From the NCBI RefSeq assembly GCF_005217525.1, contig NZ_PNXQ01000016.1, positions 1,136,180-1,189,285 on the forward strand: DNA of 53,106 nucleotides. Reading direction: 5' to 3'. The position numbers and the translations under genes are program-made. Source of the DNA: Paenibacillus terrae. GTDB taxonomy: Bacteria; Bacillota; Bacilli; Paenibacillales; Paenibacillaceae. Positions 1 through 9,392 of the stretch are shown here, piece by piece. The notes beneath the pieces were generated by a model. That model searched no databases. It was not told the DNA's origin and saw nothing but the letters and a program-made list of their open reading frames with translations. Positions within the stretch are counted from its first letter, which is position 1, and each line of letters begins with the position of its first letter.

Positions 1-648
1 CGTCGTTTGATTGGCGAACAGACGTGCTTTGGACGCAACATAGTCCTTCATGTCCCCATGATAGTCCAGATGGGTTTCAGCTACGTTCAGCAAGCAGGCT
101 ACAGCAGGTTTGAAATCCTTTGTTCCTTTTAACTGAAAACTGCTCAGCTCCACCACCATCCACTCGTCCGACCTGGCATCCACAGCGGCCTCACATAATG
201 GAGTGCCGATATTACCAGCCACGATCGGCTTCATGTCTGATGCCTCTAACAGCTTACCTACCCAAGTGGTTGTGGTCGTTTTTCCATTCGAGCCAGTAAT
301 CCCGATCATCGGCGCTTTGCATAGATGATAGGCGACCTCGACCTCGGTCACGACCTCAATACCCAGTTCGACAGCTTTCTGCACTGGCGGGGCTGTATAA
401 GGAATACCCGGGTTTTTGACAACCAGCTTCACTCCTGGATGAATTAGCCCTTCCGGGTGACTGCCGCATAAAACGGAAATTCCCAAAGCCTCTAATTCAG
501 AAGCTTCGGGACATTGTTCCCTGTCTTTTTTATCATTGACTGTCAGATTGGCCCCGGCCTGATGCAGTACCTTGGCGACTTGCACGCCACTTTTGGCCAG
601 GCCTATAATGACGACCTCTTGATCTCGGTATGTGTCTGGATGGTTCAT
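1..648 (-). CDS. murD: UDP-N-acetylmuramoyl-L-alanine:D-glutamate ligase (MurD), N-terminal part
   Basis: Adds D-glutamate to UDP-MurNAc-L-Ala in the cytoplasm, the second amino acid of the peptidoglycan stem. The reading frame runs off the window, so only the first 216 residues are visible. They begin MNHPDTYRDQEVVIIGLAKS, a Rossmann-like N-terminal domain, followed by the Mur ligase P-loop GITGSNGKTTTT near residue 115 and the central-domain motif LLNVAETHLDYHG. The ATG at 648 lies 4 bp after the mraY stop, so it is read in the same operon. Order mraY-murD matches the B. subtilis dcw cluster. Confidence 0.95.
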   Translation of the reverse strand, partial: MNHPDTYRDQEVVIIGLAKSGVQVAKVLHQAGANLTVNDKKDREQCPEASELEALGISVLCGSHPEGLIHPGVKLVVKNPGIPYTAPPVQKAVELGIEVVTEVEVAYHLCKAPMIGITGSNGKTTTTTWVGKLLEASDMKPIVAGNIGTPLCEAAVDARSDEWMVVELSSFQLKGTKDFKPAVACLLNVAETHLDYHGDMKDYVASKARLFANQTT

Positions 649-652
649 TTGT

Positions 653-1621
653 CTACAACCCCTTGTTGAGATAAAGTCCGAGTCCTGCCAGCAGCAGTCC
701 TACAGCCCAGAATGTAATAACAACACGCCATTCGGACCAGCCGGACAGCTCGAAGTGATGATGAATCGGGCTCATTTTGAAAATGCGTTTGCCACGTGTT
801 TTAAAGGAAGCTACTTGCAAAACTACGGACAGCATTTCAATTACAAATACACCACCAATAATAATGAACAAAATTTCGCTTTTGGTGACGATAGCGATGG
901 CACCTATAGCGCCTCCGATTCCCAGGGAGCCTGTATCGCCCATAAATACCTTGGCGGGATGCGCGTTATATACAAGAAAGCCAAGTACAGCACCAATCAT
1001 GGCCGCTGAGCAAACCGCAGCCGGAAGCGAGGTTGCTTGAATCGCTACGATGGCATAAGCACCGAAGGCAATCGCACTGGTACCGGACAGCAGCCCGTCC
1101 AGTCCATCTGTGAAATTAACGGCGTTGCTAATCGCCAGCATCATAATGACGATGAACGGATAATAGAACCAGCCGCTCCAATCAAACGACCAGGAAGTTC
1201 CCGGTATACCGATGGCAGTGCTGTGATCATTGCTGATCAGAAGCCAGCACATGATTCCGCTGAACAGCAATTGCCCGAATAGCTTTTGACGGGCAGTCAG
1301 TCCGAGCGAGCGCTTGAATACAATTTTGATATAATCGTCCAAGAAGCCGATCAGTCCAAAACCAAGCGTAGCGACCAGCAGGACGTAAAAGTCCGTATTT
1401 TTTATCGCCGAAAACTTAAGAAAGGTCAGCGTAAAAGCCACCAGAATAACGATTCCGCCCATAGTAGGCGTACCCGTCTTTTTGAGATGGCTTTGCGGCC
1501 CGTCATCCCGGACCTGCTGGCCGAATTTCATTCGCCGCAGCAGCGGAATGAGTATTGGAGCGGCAATGACCGCCAATATAAACGATACGACGATCGTCAG
1601 CAGTAATAATTGAATATCCAT
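653..1621 (-). CDS. mraY: Phospho-N-acetylmuramoyl-pentapeptide transferase (MraY)
   Basis: Integral membrane enzyme that moves phospho-MurNAc-pentapeptide from UDP to undecaprenyl phosphate, forming lipid I. The 322-residue length is normal. Visible family marks are the FGQQVRDDGP...TPTMGG region after the first membrane segment, the catalytic FLDDYIK near residue 94, NFTDGLDGL, and the late MSPIHHHFE histidine motif. About ten hydrophobic segments are present. It sits between murF (22 bp upstream) and murD (4 bp downstream) and is cotranscribed with them. Confidence 0.97.
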   Translation of the reverse strand: MDIQLLLLTIVVSFILAVIAAPILIPLLRRMKFGQQVRDDGPQSHLKKTGTPTMGGIVILVAFTLTFLKFSAIKNTDFYVLLVATLGFGLIGFLDDYIKIVFKRSLGLTARQKLFGQLLFSGIMCWLLISNDHSTAIGIPGTSWSFDWSGWFYYPFIVIMMLAISNAVNFTDGLDGLLSGTSAIAFGAYAIVAIQATSLPAAVCSAAMIGAVLGFLVYNAHPAKVFMGDTGSLGIGGAIGAIAIVTKSEILFIIIGGVFVIEMLSVVLQVASFKTRGKRIFKMSPIHHHFELSGWSEWRVVITFWAVGLLLAGLGLYLNKGL

Positions 1622-1643
1622 GGGAGTCTCCCTCTCGTCAACA

Positions 1644-3047
1644 TCATTTCTGTAGCGGACCGTTTTTCAGCGCATCCACAATTTCTTCCAGTCGCATCCC
1701 TCGGGATGCCTTAACCAGCACGATATCATCGGCACGGAGGTAAGCTTGCAGATCTTGAATCAGTTTTTGCTTATCCTCATAAGCATGTACGTCATCAGAC
1801 GGCATGGACGTTTGCGACCCATGCGCAATGGACGCCCCCAACACACCGTAGGTGAACAGCATATCTACGCCATGTTTCGCTGCAAAAAGCCCAATTTCCT
1901 CGTGGAATTGCTTTTCCTCGGGACCCAGTTCCAGCATATCGCCAAGCACGGCGATTTTACGCCCCTTTGTTTCGTAACCGGATAACGTCTGAATTGCAGC
2001 TTTCATTGAAGCCGGACTGGCGTTATAAGCATCGTTCAGAAGGGTAAGCCCATTCGTGCAGCTCACGACCTCAATGCGCATGCCTGTCAATTTCAAAGCC
2101 GACAGCCCTTCGCGCACATGGTCTGCATCCACCCCAAAATGACGCGCTACCGCCAATGCTGCCAAACCGTTCACAACATTGTGCTGCCCAAGCAGCGGAA
2201 GCCGGAAAGAATCCTTGCCGGATTGGGCCGTCGTGAACAAACTGCCTACTCCATCCGTAGCTATTCCAGTTGGATAATCATCGTTATCCGCAGACATACC
2301 GAACGTAAACAGCTTCAAGCCGTCAGGCTTAACCGTTTCGGGCTCCGCAAGGACTTGCGGCAATAGCGGTTCATCTCCATTGTAAATCAGCAAGCCGCCG
2401 GGTTTGAGACCGCTGACGATTTCCAACTTTGCACGTGCAATTTCCGCACGGGAACCGAGCTGGAGCAAATGCGCTTCGCCAATGTTCGTAATGACCGCTA
2501 CATCAGGCTGGGCAATATCTGTCAGCAGGCGGATTTCCCCGCGTCCACTCATTCCCATCTCCAAAATCAGGATGTCCGCATCCTGCGGCATGGACAGCAC
2601 GGTTAAAGGCAAACCGATATGGTTGTTATAGTTCCCTTCGGTTTTGTGTACTTTAAAGGTCGTACCCAGCAACGCGTTGACGATGTCTTTTGTCGTCGTT
2701 TTGCCATTGCTTCCGGTAATCCCTACGACAGAGACACCCGTTTCCTGCAAATATGCAGCCGCAAGACGCTGGAGGGCCACCAAAGCATCCTCTACTTCAA
2801 TCGCATTCCCTGCCGGAGGTACACCGTGATCCTTTTGCCATAAAAAAGCAGCTGCGCCTTCTCCGCTCACAATCTGCTGCACATAATCATGCCCGTCAAA
2901 CCGTTCACCCGTGAGTGGAACGAACAGCCCCTGGGACTGCGGCTTGCGTGAATCTGTAAAAACGCCCTCAACCATTCGTCCGGCGTCCGCCCCTATGTGA
3001 AGCGTTCCCCCACTCATGGAGGCGATCTGACTTATTGTTCTTTTCAT
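1644..3047 (-). CDS. murF: UDP-MurNAc-tripeptide:D-alanyl-D-alanine ligase (MurF)
   Basis: Adds D-Ala-D-Ala to the UDP-MurNAc tripeptide, completing the pentapeptide precursor. The Mur ligase P-loop GITGSNGKTTTK lies near residue 114, and the central-domain EMGMSGRGEI and NDAYNASP motifs follow. The ATG at 3047 overlaps the murE stop (TGATG), which points to translational coupling. A GTG at 3050 is an equally possible start, one codon longer and with better spacing to the GGGG upstream. Length of about 467 residues is normal. Confidence 0.96.
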   Translation of the reverse strand: MKRTISQIASMSGGTLHIGADAGRMVEGVFTDSRKPQSQGLFVPLTGERFDGHDYVQQIVSGEGAAAFLWQKDHGVPPAGNAIEVEDALVALQRLAAAYLQETGVSVVGITGSNGKTTTKDIVNALLGTTFKVHKTEGNYNNHIGLPLTVLSMPQDADILILEMGMSGRGEIRLLTDIAQPDVAVITNIGEAHLLQLGSRAEIARAKLEIVSGLKPGGLLIYNGDEPLLPQVLAEPETVKPDGLKLFTFGMSADNDDYPTGIATDGVGSLFTTAQSGKDSFRLPLLGQHNVVNGLAALAVARHFGVDADHVREGLSALKLTGMRIEVVSCTNGLTLLNDAYNASPASMKAAIQTLSGYETKGRKIAVLGDMLELGPEEKQFHEEIGLFAAKHGVDMLFTYGVLGASIAHGSQTSMPSDDVHAYEDKQKLIQDLQAYLRADDIVLVKASRGMRLEEIVDALKNGPLQK

Positions 3048-4534
3048 CACTTGGATAAACCCCTTATCGCTTCTTTGGCTACGATGCGGTCATCAAATTC
3101 ATGCACCGTTTTTCCGATCAACTGGTAGGTCTCATGACCTTTTCCCGCAATCAATACTACATCGTCAGGGCTTGCCATTTCAATAGCTTTATGAATAGCA
3201 GTTCTACGATCTATGATCAGTTCGTAGCGTTCTGCGGGTATACCTTCGTCAATCAGTCCTTGCTCAATGTCTTTCAAAATAGCTTCCGGGTCCTCTGTCC
3301 GCGGATTATCCGAGGTAATAAAAGCATGATCGCTGTATTGTGCAGCAATTTTTCCCATCAAAGGACGTTTCGTACGATCCCGGTCCCCGCCGCACCCGAA
3401 TACACACCATACTTTACCAACTGCAAACTCCTTAACGGTGCGAAGCACATTTTCCAGTCCATCCGGTGTATGGGCATAGTCCACGATAACCGCAAATGGC
3501 TGACCTGCGTCTACAGGTTCTACCCGCCCATCGACGCCTGCTATGGACTCCAGGCTGTGCTTGATATCAGCCAGAGGCACTCCTTCCAGCAAAGCGGCCG
3601 TGATGGCTGCCAATGCGTTATACACATTGAACTTGCCCACCATTCGCAGCTCAATATCGGTATCTCCTTTAAAAGTAGAGACATGGAAGGATGTTCCCTT
3701 GGCACCTACAGCGATATGGGATGCCTGCACATCCGACTTCTTTTCCACGCCGTATGTAATCACTTGGGCCGCAGTTATGGCCTGAAAATAGGATGAGGCC
3801 GGGTCATCCGCATTCAGAACAGCATATTTACTGTCCGACGCATCCCGCGAGAAGGTATTCCCCAATCGGGAAAATAACAGCCCTTTGGCCGCACGGTACT
3901 CCTCCATCGTGTTATGGTAGTCCAGATGATCCTGTGTCAGGTTCGAAAAAATAGCGGTGCGAAAATCAGTTCCTTTCACGCGCCCTTGCTCCAGCGCATG
4001 TGAGGATACCTCCATCGCACAGCATTGGACACCTTGCTCCGCCATATTGCTAAGATAGCGTTGCAGCTCTACAGCCTCGGGTGTGGTACCGGACATAGGG
4101 TGGGACCGACCACCGTAACGCATTTGAATAGTGCCGATCAATCCAGTGCTTACTCCGGCATCGTTCAAGATTTTTTCGATAAGATAAGTTATTGTTGTTT
4201 TGCCATTCGTTCCGGTTACGCCGATCATTCGCATGCGGCGGCTCGGTGAATCAAACATATAATCCGCCAAAACCGCCATTGCGTACCGGGCATCCTTGAC
4301 TATAAGTTGTGGCACAGGTACGTTCAATTCCCGTTCCACAACCAAAGCCGCTGCCCCGGACGCAACTGCCTGCTGTGCATAATCGTGTCCGTCAACCGTA
4401 AAACCGGGCAGACACAGAAATAAATCTCCCTGATGTACCCTGCGTGAGTCCGCCCCGATTCCTTGGCAGTCCACTGTACCGTCCCCCACAATGCGGGAGG
4501 CAGCCAGCAATGAAGCCAATTGTTGAAGCTGCAT
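3047..4534 (-). CDS. murE: UDP-MurNAc-L-Ala-D-Glu:meso-diaminopimelate ligase (MurE)
   Basis: Adds the third stem-peptide residue. The P-loop GVTGTNGKTTITY is near residue 110. The substrate-recognition motif DNPR near residue 408 (in ITSDNPRTEDP) is the version known to select meso-diaminopimelate rather than lysine, so the cell wall is predicted to be of the mDAP type. GKGHETYQ follows near the C-terminus. The ATG at 4534 has a GGAGG-like site just upstream. The gene lies between spoVD and murF, as in B. subtilis dcw clusters that retain spoVD. Confidence 0.97.
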   Translation of the reverse strand: MQLQQLASLLAASRIVGDGTVDCQGIGADSRRVHQGDLFLCLPGFTVDGHDYAQQAVASGAAALVVERELNVPVPQLIVKDARYAMAVLADYMFDSPSRRMRMIGVTGTNGKTTITYLIEKILNDAGVSTGLIGTIQMRYGGRSHPMSGTTPEAVELQRYLSNMAEQGVQCCAMEVSSHALEQGRVKGTDFRTAIFSNLTQDHLDYHNTMEEYRAAKGLLFSRLGNTFSRDASDSKYAVLNADDPASSYFQAITAAQVITYGVEKKSDVQASHIAVGAKGTSFHVSTFKGDTDIELRMVGKFNVYNALAAITAALLEGVPLADIKHSLESIAGVDGRVEPVDAGQPFAVIVDYAHTPDGLENVLRTVKEFAVGKVWCVFGCGGDRDRTKRPLMGKIAAQYSDHAFITSDNPRTEDPEAILKDIEQGLIDEGIPAERYELIIDRRTAIHKAIEMASPDDVVLIAGKGHETYQLIGKTVHEFDDRIVAKEAIRGLSK

Positions 4535-4590
4535 CTTTCATTCCTCCATTGCTCTCTCGTTAATCTTAGTATGGGTATAAAAAGAACCTA

Positions 4591-6507
4591 TCAATCCCCC
4601 ATATATATACGGATTGTTGATCCCCGCACCAGCCGGGAGCCTGGCTTCGGTGCCTGACTGACAACCGTCTTGCCTGACCCGGATTTTACGAGCATAAAGT
4701 TCATATTCATATCTTCGTATAAATCTGCAACCGTGGCACCTACCAAATCCGGCACCGTATCAATTCGGTTTTCCCCGTACTTGTATTCCTTAGCAATCTG
4801 ATTGGTGCGAGGTGGTATTTTCAGAGCAAGCAGCGAATCCCGCAAAATATTTTGCACAATTGGCGCAGCGACCACCCCTCCGAATTGAATGCCTTTTGGG
4901 TTATCCACAGCCGTATAGACGACAATTTGTGGATCATCCGCCGGGGCAAAACCGATAAAGGATACAATATGCTCCGAGGAAGAATAACGTCCGTTGATCA
5001 CCTTTTGCGCTGTTCCTGTTTTGCCACCCACCCGGTAACCCTCAATAAAAGCGGGGCGACCCGTGCCTTTGGCAACGACGCTCTCCAACGCTTCTCTCAC
5101 CTGTCGGGAGGTATCCTCTGAAATAACTCTGCGCATCAGTTCAGGCTCTACTTTTTCCAGCACCTTGCCTGTCTCTGGTTGAATCCAGCCTTTGGTAATG
5201 TGCGGTTTATACAGATTCCCGCCATTGATCGCAGCCGACACAGCGGTCACCTGCTGAATGGGAGTGACAGATACCCCTTGGCCAAAGGCGGTTGTCGCCA
5301 GTTCTACCGGTCCTACCTGGGGTAACTTAAACAAGATACCATTTGCTTCACCAATCATATCAATGCCCGTTTTACTACCGAACCCGAAATTGCGAATATA
5401 CTTGAACAACGATTCCTTGCCCAGACGTTGACCCAGCGTCACAAATCCTGGATTACAGGAATTTTCCACGACTTGAAGGAAGGTCTGGCTGCCATGGCCG
5501 CCTTTTTTCCAGCAGCGCAGGCGAGCCCCGCCAACTTCAATGTACCCCGGATCGAAAAAGTGATCGTTTTTGAGATTGACCTTCTTTTCTTCCAATGCAG
5601 CGGCCAAAGTAATAATTTTAAAGGTAGAGCCCGGTTCATATGTCATCCAAATCGGCAAATTTCGATTGTAAATTTCAGGTGCATATTGTTTGTATAGCGC
5701 AGGCTCATAACCTGGTCGCCCAGCCATGCCCAATATTTCCCCATTCTTGGGGTTCATTGCAATGGCCAACGCAGAATTGGCCTGGAATTTGACCATAGCC
5801 TGGTCAAGCTCCCGTTCCATGATAGACTGTACAGACTTATCAATGGTCAGTTGCAGGTTCAGACCATCCTTTGGTTCAACGTACTTCTCAGACGAGCCGG
5901 GCATCAGGCGACCGCCTGCATCGGATAGATATGCAATGCTTCCGTCAATACCACGAAGCTTGCTGTTGTTCTTTTTCTCTACCCCCGTCAACCCCTGATT
6001 ATCAATTCCCGTAAACCCGAGAATATGAGCCGCCAAATCGCCATAAGGATAATAACGTTTGTTGTCTTCAGCAACAACGATACCCGGCAGCTTCAAATCA
6101 CGAATTTGCTGCGCTTTCTCCATCGTAATTTTTCGTCCGCCGGGCTGAAGTTTTTGACTTGCTGTTCGTTTGGTAATCAGCTTGAGCACCTTATCCACGC
6201 TCATATCTAGCAAGGGCGCCAGCCTACGCGCCGTTTCTTCCGGCTCCTTGATTTGCACCGGTATCGCCATGACTGTTGGCGAAGTGACATTGTAGGCTAG
6301 CGCCGTACCTTGCCGATCCAAAATTTCGCCGCGTTTGGCGGCAAATGGTATATTTCGGCGCCACGATTCCTCGGCCTTGGCCGAGAGTTCGCCCCCTTTA
6401 CCCAATTGAACATAGGCGAGCCGGACCGACAAGGCTGCAAATAGTACAAACAATCCCAGCAGCCCCCATACCAGCCTGCGCCGCATGGTCACGTTAGATT
6501 TCTTCAA
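4591..6507 (-). CDS. spoVD: Stage V sporulation protein D, spore cortex transpeptidase (SpoVD)
   Basis: Class B penicillin-binding protein needed for spore cortex peptidoglycan in the forespore outer membrane. An N-terminal membrane anchor (residues about 12-30) is followed by a PBP dimerization domain, a transpeptidase domain with the active-site EPGSTFK near residue 293, SCN-type ENSCNPGF, KTGTA, and one C-terminal PASTA domain from about residue 577. A TTG at 6507 is the likely start: it has GGAGGGG 7 bp upstream and gives MKKSNVTMRRRL, matching the family N-terminus. It follows pbpB directly, and one PASTA domain is usual for SpoVD against two in PBP2B. Confidence 0.93.
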   Translation of the reverse strand: MKKSNVTMRRRLVWGLLGLFVLFAALSVRLAYVQLGKGGELSAKAEESWRRNIPFAAKRGEILDRQGTALAYNVTSPTVMAIPVQIKEPEETARRLAPLLDMSVDKVLKLITKRTASQKLQPGGRKITMEKAQQIRDLKLPGIVVAEDNKRYYPYGDLAAHILGFTGIDNQGLTGVEKKNNSKLRGIDGSIAYLSDAGGRLMPGSSEKYVEPKDGLNLQLTIDKSVQSIMERELDQAMVKFQANSALAIAMNPKNGEILGMAGRPGYEPALYKQYAPEIYNRNLPIWMTYEPGSTFKIITLAAALEEKKVNLKNDHFFDPGYIEVGGARLRCWKKGGHGSQTFLQVVENSCNPGFVTLGQRLGKESLFKYIRNFGFGSKTGIDMIGEANGILFKLPQVGPVELATTAFGQGVSVTPIQQVTAVSAAINGGNLYKPHITKGWIQPETGKVLEKVEPELMRRVISEDTSRQVREALESVVAKGTGRPAFIEGYRVGGKTGTAQKVINGRYSSSEHIVSFIGFAPADDPQIVVYTAVDNPKGIQFGGVVAAPIVQNILRDSLLALKIPPRTNQIAKEYKYGENRIDTVPDLVGATVADLYEDMNMNFMLVKSGSGKTVVSQAPKPGSRLVRGSTIRIYMGD

Positions 6508-6537
6508 ACGCGCTCCCCTCCGTTCCTCTAAATACTC

Positions 6538-6564
6538 ATGATATGTCTTACCTCATGAATATTC
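6538..6564 (-). promoter_or_regulatory. Possible sigma-E-like promoter before spoVD
   Basis: On the minus strand GAATATT (6558-6564) fits the sigma-E -35 consensus KMATATT exactly, and CATATCAT (6538-6545) is a partial match to CATACANT. The 12-bp gap is shorter than usual. spoVD is sigma-E dependent in B. subtilis, which is the main reason to mention it. Confidence 0.3.
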
Positions 6565-6590
6565 AAAAAATCGGACGTTAGAACAAGCTA

Positions 6591-8924
6591 TCAGTTATCC
6601 TCGCCTTTGATCGCAGCCGCACTTTTTTCATCGGCTACAGCGGAGGCCCCACCCTTGCTTGCACTCGCGGTGGTAACGGTTTTTGAATCGGTACCCGTTT
6701 TCGCTGTACTGCCTGTTTGGCTAGATGCTACGCCGGTAGTTGAGTCCGGTGTTTCTTCCGGCTTTACTCCGGTCACGGTTTCTTTAGCCGGCTGGAGCGT
6801 CACACTGACGATCCGCTTGCCACTCACCATTTGTGCCTTTTGCGAGACAACATAACCTTCGCCGCTTACCTGAACACCCACCTTCATGAGCGTTAACACT
6901 TGCAGCGTGTCACGCAACGAGACGCCTTTAAAGTCGGGAATGGTCATGTTGGCACTATCTTCAGTCAGCAAATAAATGCGTTGTCCCGGCTTCATTTTGA
7001 CGCCTGCCTCCGGATACTGACGGACAATTTTGGAGCCTTTGCCGACCGTTTCATAGGCAATCCCCTGTTTGAGCAATGCGTTTTGCGCATCCTTCTTCAC
7101 CTGACCGGTTAATTGTGGCACTGTCGGTAGATTCACCGTTTTCACAGCAGCACTGTCAGATTTATTCGCTTTGGCTCCTGTTTTAGGAACCCCCATATAT
7201 TGCAGCGACTGGGATACGATTTTTTTGAACACAGGGGCTGCTGCGGTACCTCCACCTACCGATTTGTTAGGTTCATCCATAACAATTAGGACAGCTATTT
7301 TCGGATCATTCACGGGTGCAAAGCCGATAAAAGACACGACATCCTTCGAATGGTCATACACTTTGCCCACAACTTTCGTCGCTGTACCTGTTTTACCAGC
7401 AACACGATACCCATCAATATAAGCCAGACGCCCGGTTCCAATTTCTTGGTCAGACACGACCTGCTCCAGATAGCTGCTGGTCTGTAATGCCGATTCCTGC
7501 GAAATCACCTGGCGGACTTCCTTCGGTTGAATCGTCTGTACTTCCCCTGTATCCGGGTTCGTAATTTCCTTCACCAGATGAGGCTGCATCAGCTTCCCCC
7601 CGTTAGCAATGGCCGAGATAGCCGCTACCTGCTGGATTGGCGTTACCTGAACACGTCCGTGTCCATATGCAGCCGTTGCGACTTCGGATTTGTATTGGGT
7701 GTGGAACGTAATGGCTCCGCTAGACTCACTCGGAAGATCAATCCCTGTTTTCACACCAAATCCGAAGTTGTTAATATATTTCCTCAGCCTTTCGCCGCCC
7801 AGCTTATACAGCCCCAGATGGACGAAACCGACGTTACTTGAACGCTTAACCCCTTGAAGATAGGTTAACGTTCCCCAATTTCGACTCACGTCACGAATAT
7901 CCCATCCCCCAACTCGGATCATACCAGACTGATAGGTTTCATTTGGGTTGAATACCTTTTCCTGAACTGCCGCAGCCAAGGTTACAATCTTAAACGTGGA
8001 GCCTGGCTCATAAATGGACTGAGTTGCATTATTGCGGAAAAAATCCATTGACGATGTGCTCCCGTATGTATTGGGATTAAAATTAGGATAACTCGCCATA
8101 CCGAGAACGTCCATCGTTTTGGGATCTGCCGCTACAACCGTCATCGTTTTCGGATTGTATGTTGCAATGGCTTCCTGCATAGCGTCTTCTATATAATACT
8201 GAATCGTGTCATCAATCGTCAGCTTTAAATTCTTACCATTTTGTGCCGGTTCATAATTGCTCTCCGATCCCTGAAGAGGAACTCCCTTTAGATCCCGCTG
8301 ATAGAGTAGCTTTCCGGCCGTGCCCGAGAGCTCTTTATTATAATAGGCTTCCAATCCCATGCCTGCTGTACCGTCTTTCCGGTAATAGCCAAGAACATGA
8401 GAAGCCAGCTTATTTTCCGGATAATAGCGTTTGGATTCCTGAACCGTGTCCACAGCTCCAATCACTTTGTACTTATCCTTTAAATATTCTTTGAACGTAT
8501 CCACCTGTACCTTGACCTCAGGATCTACCTTCCAGCCTCCGTTACGGATCTCGCGGTTTTTTAAATAGTTACCGCCTTTGTCCTTGGCCGAGAGATGCTT
8601 TCTCAGTTCGTCCTCAGGTGTTTTGAGCAGCTGATGCAGTTTGGCTACGACCTCGTTTTCCAGATCATATTCCTGAATGATGCTTGGGTTGACCACTACC
8701 GTATAGGCAGGGGCATCTGTAGCCAGTACATTTCCTTTACGATCCGTAATCGTTCCGCGCTTGGGCTGGATCACCTGGTCTCTTTCCACCTGCGTAACTA
8801 CCTGATTATGCCAGTATTCCCCGCTCACGACCTGAATCCAAAATACCTTAAATAGCAGAACAAGAAAAAAGAGGGTAATACATCCCCCTATCAGCAGTGT
8901 GCGAAGCTTTATTCTTTTGACCAT
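6591..8924 (-). CDS. pbpB: Division transpeptidase PBP2B with PASTA domains
   Basis: Septal class B penicillin-binding protein that cross-links peptidoglycan with the FtsL/DivIC/FtsW divisome. An N-terminal anchor (about residues 8-28) is followed by the PBP dimerization domain, the active-site EPGSTFK near residue 308, RSSNVGF, KTGTATK near residue 510, and two PASTA domains at roughly 590-710. The last ~55 residues are a Ser/Thr/Ala/Lys-rich low-complexity tail, which makes the 777-residue protein longer than B. subtilis PBP2B. It follows ftsL and precedes spoVD. Confidence 0.95.
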   Translation of the reverse strand: MVKRIKLRTLLIGGCITLFFLVLLFKVFWIQVVSGEYWHNQVVTQVERDQVIQPKRGTITDRKGNVLATDAPAYTVVVNPSIIQEYDLENEVVAKLHQLLKTPEDELRKHLSAKDKGGNYLKNREIRNGGWKVDPEVKVQVDTFKEYLKDKYKVIGAVDTVQESKRYYPENKLASHVLGYYRKDGTAGMGLEAYYNKELSGTAGKLLYQRDLKGVPLQGSESNYEPAQNGKNLKLTIDDTIQYYIEDAMQEAIATYNPKTMTVVAADPKTMDVLGMASYPNFNPNTYGSTSSMDFFRNNATQSIYEPGSTFKIVTLAAAVQEKVFNPNETYQSGMIRVGGWDIRDVSRNWGTLTYLQGVKRSSNVGFVHLGLYKLGGERLRKYINNFGFGVKTGIDLPSESSGAITFHTQYKSEVATAAYGHGRVQVTPIQQVAAISAIANGGKLMQPHLVKEITNPDTGEVQTIQPKEVRQVISQESALQTSSYLEQVVSDQEIGTGRLAYIDGYRVAGKTGTATKVVGKVYDHSKDVVSFIGFAPVNDPKIAVLIVMDEPNKSVGGGTAAAPVFKKIVSQSLQYMGVPKTGAKANKSDSAAVKTVNLPTVPQLTGQVKKDAQNALLKQGIAYETVGKGSKIVRQYPEAGVKMKPGQRIYLLTEDSANMTIPDFKGVSLRDTLQVLTLMKVGVQVSGEGYVVSQKAQMVSGKRIVSVTLQPAKETVTGVKPEETPDSTTGVASSQTGSTAKTGTDSKTVTTASASKGGASAVADEKSAAAIKGEDN

Positions 8925-8987
8925 AGCTCAAACCTCTCTGCAAAAAAATGTACGTCAGAGCATAGCTTAATGCTATGCCCTAACTAA

Positions 8988-9368
8988 CTAATTGGCAGCC
9001 TGCTTTTCCACACGAATGGGCTCTCTCGTCGGCTCGATATATCCCTGTTCCTTTGCCGTAGGTACAATCTGATTTTCCAGCCGTTCCTTCTGAATTTTCA
9101 GTTGGGCGATATTGGTCTGTAATTTGGAAATGTCCTTGCTCGCTGTATTAATCGAATAATTGATTTGATAAATGTGCGCGTACCTGCCAATCAGCATACC
9201 AGCAATGACAATGCACGTTACAAGTGTCAAAAGATACAGCAGCTTTTCCCGAATCGGCAGCTCTCTGCGGCGTGTAACGACTTTAGTGGTCTCACGATAA
9301 CGTTGTTGCTGAACCTGTTCCTGACGGGCTCTTTCTCTTACAGCCAAATTACCGCGTGTATAAGCCAT
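8988..9368 (-). CDS. ftsL: Cell division protein FtsL
   Basis: Short bitopic divisome protein. The 126 residues contain a basic cytoplasmic N-terminus, one membrane segment at about residues 43-61 (LLYLLTLVTCIVIAGMLIG), and an extracytoplasmic coiled coil (KDISKLQTNIAQLKIQKERLENQ) of the type that pairs with DivIC. Sequence is weakly conserved in this family, so the call rests on architecture and on position between rsmH and pbpB. Confidence 0.88.
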   Translation of the reverse strand: MAYTRGNLAVRERARQEQVQQQRYRETTKVVTRRRELPIREKLLYLLTLVTCIVIAGMLIGRYAHIYQINYSINTASKDISKLQTNIAQLKIQKERLENQIVPTAKEQGYIEPTREPIRVEKQAAN

Positions 9369-9392
9369 GTCGCCTCTCCTTCTCCATTAAAT

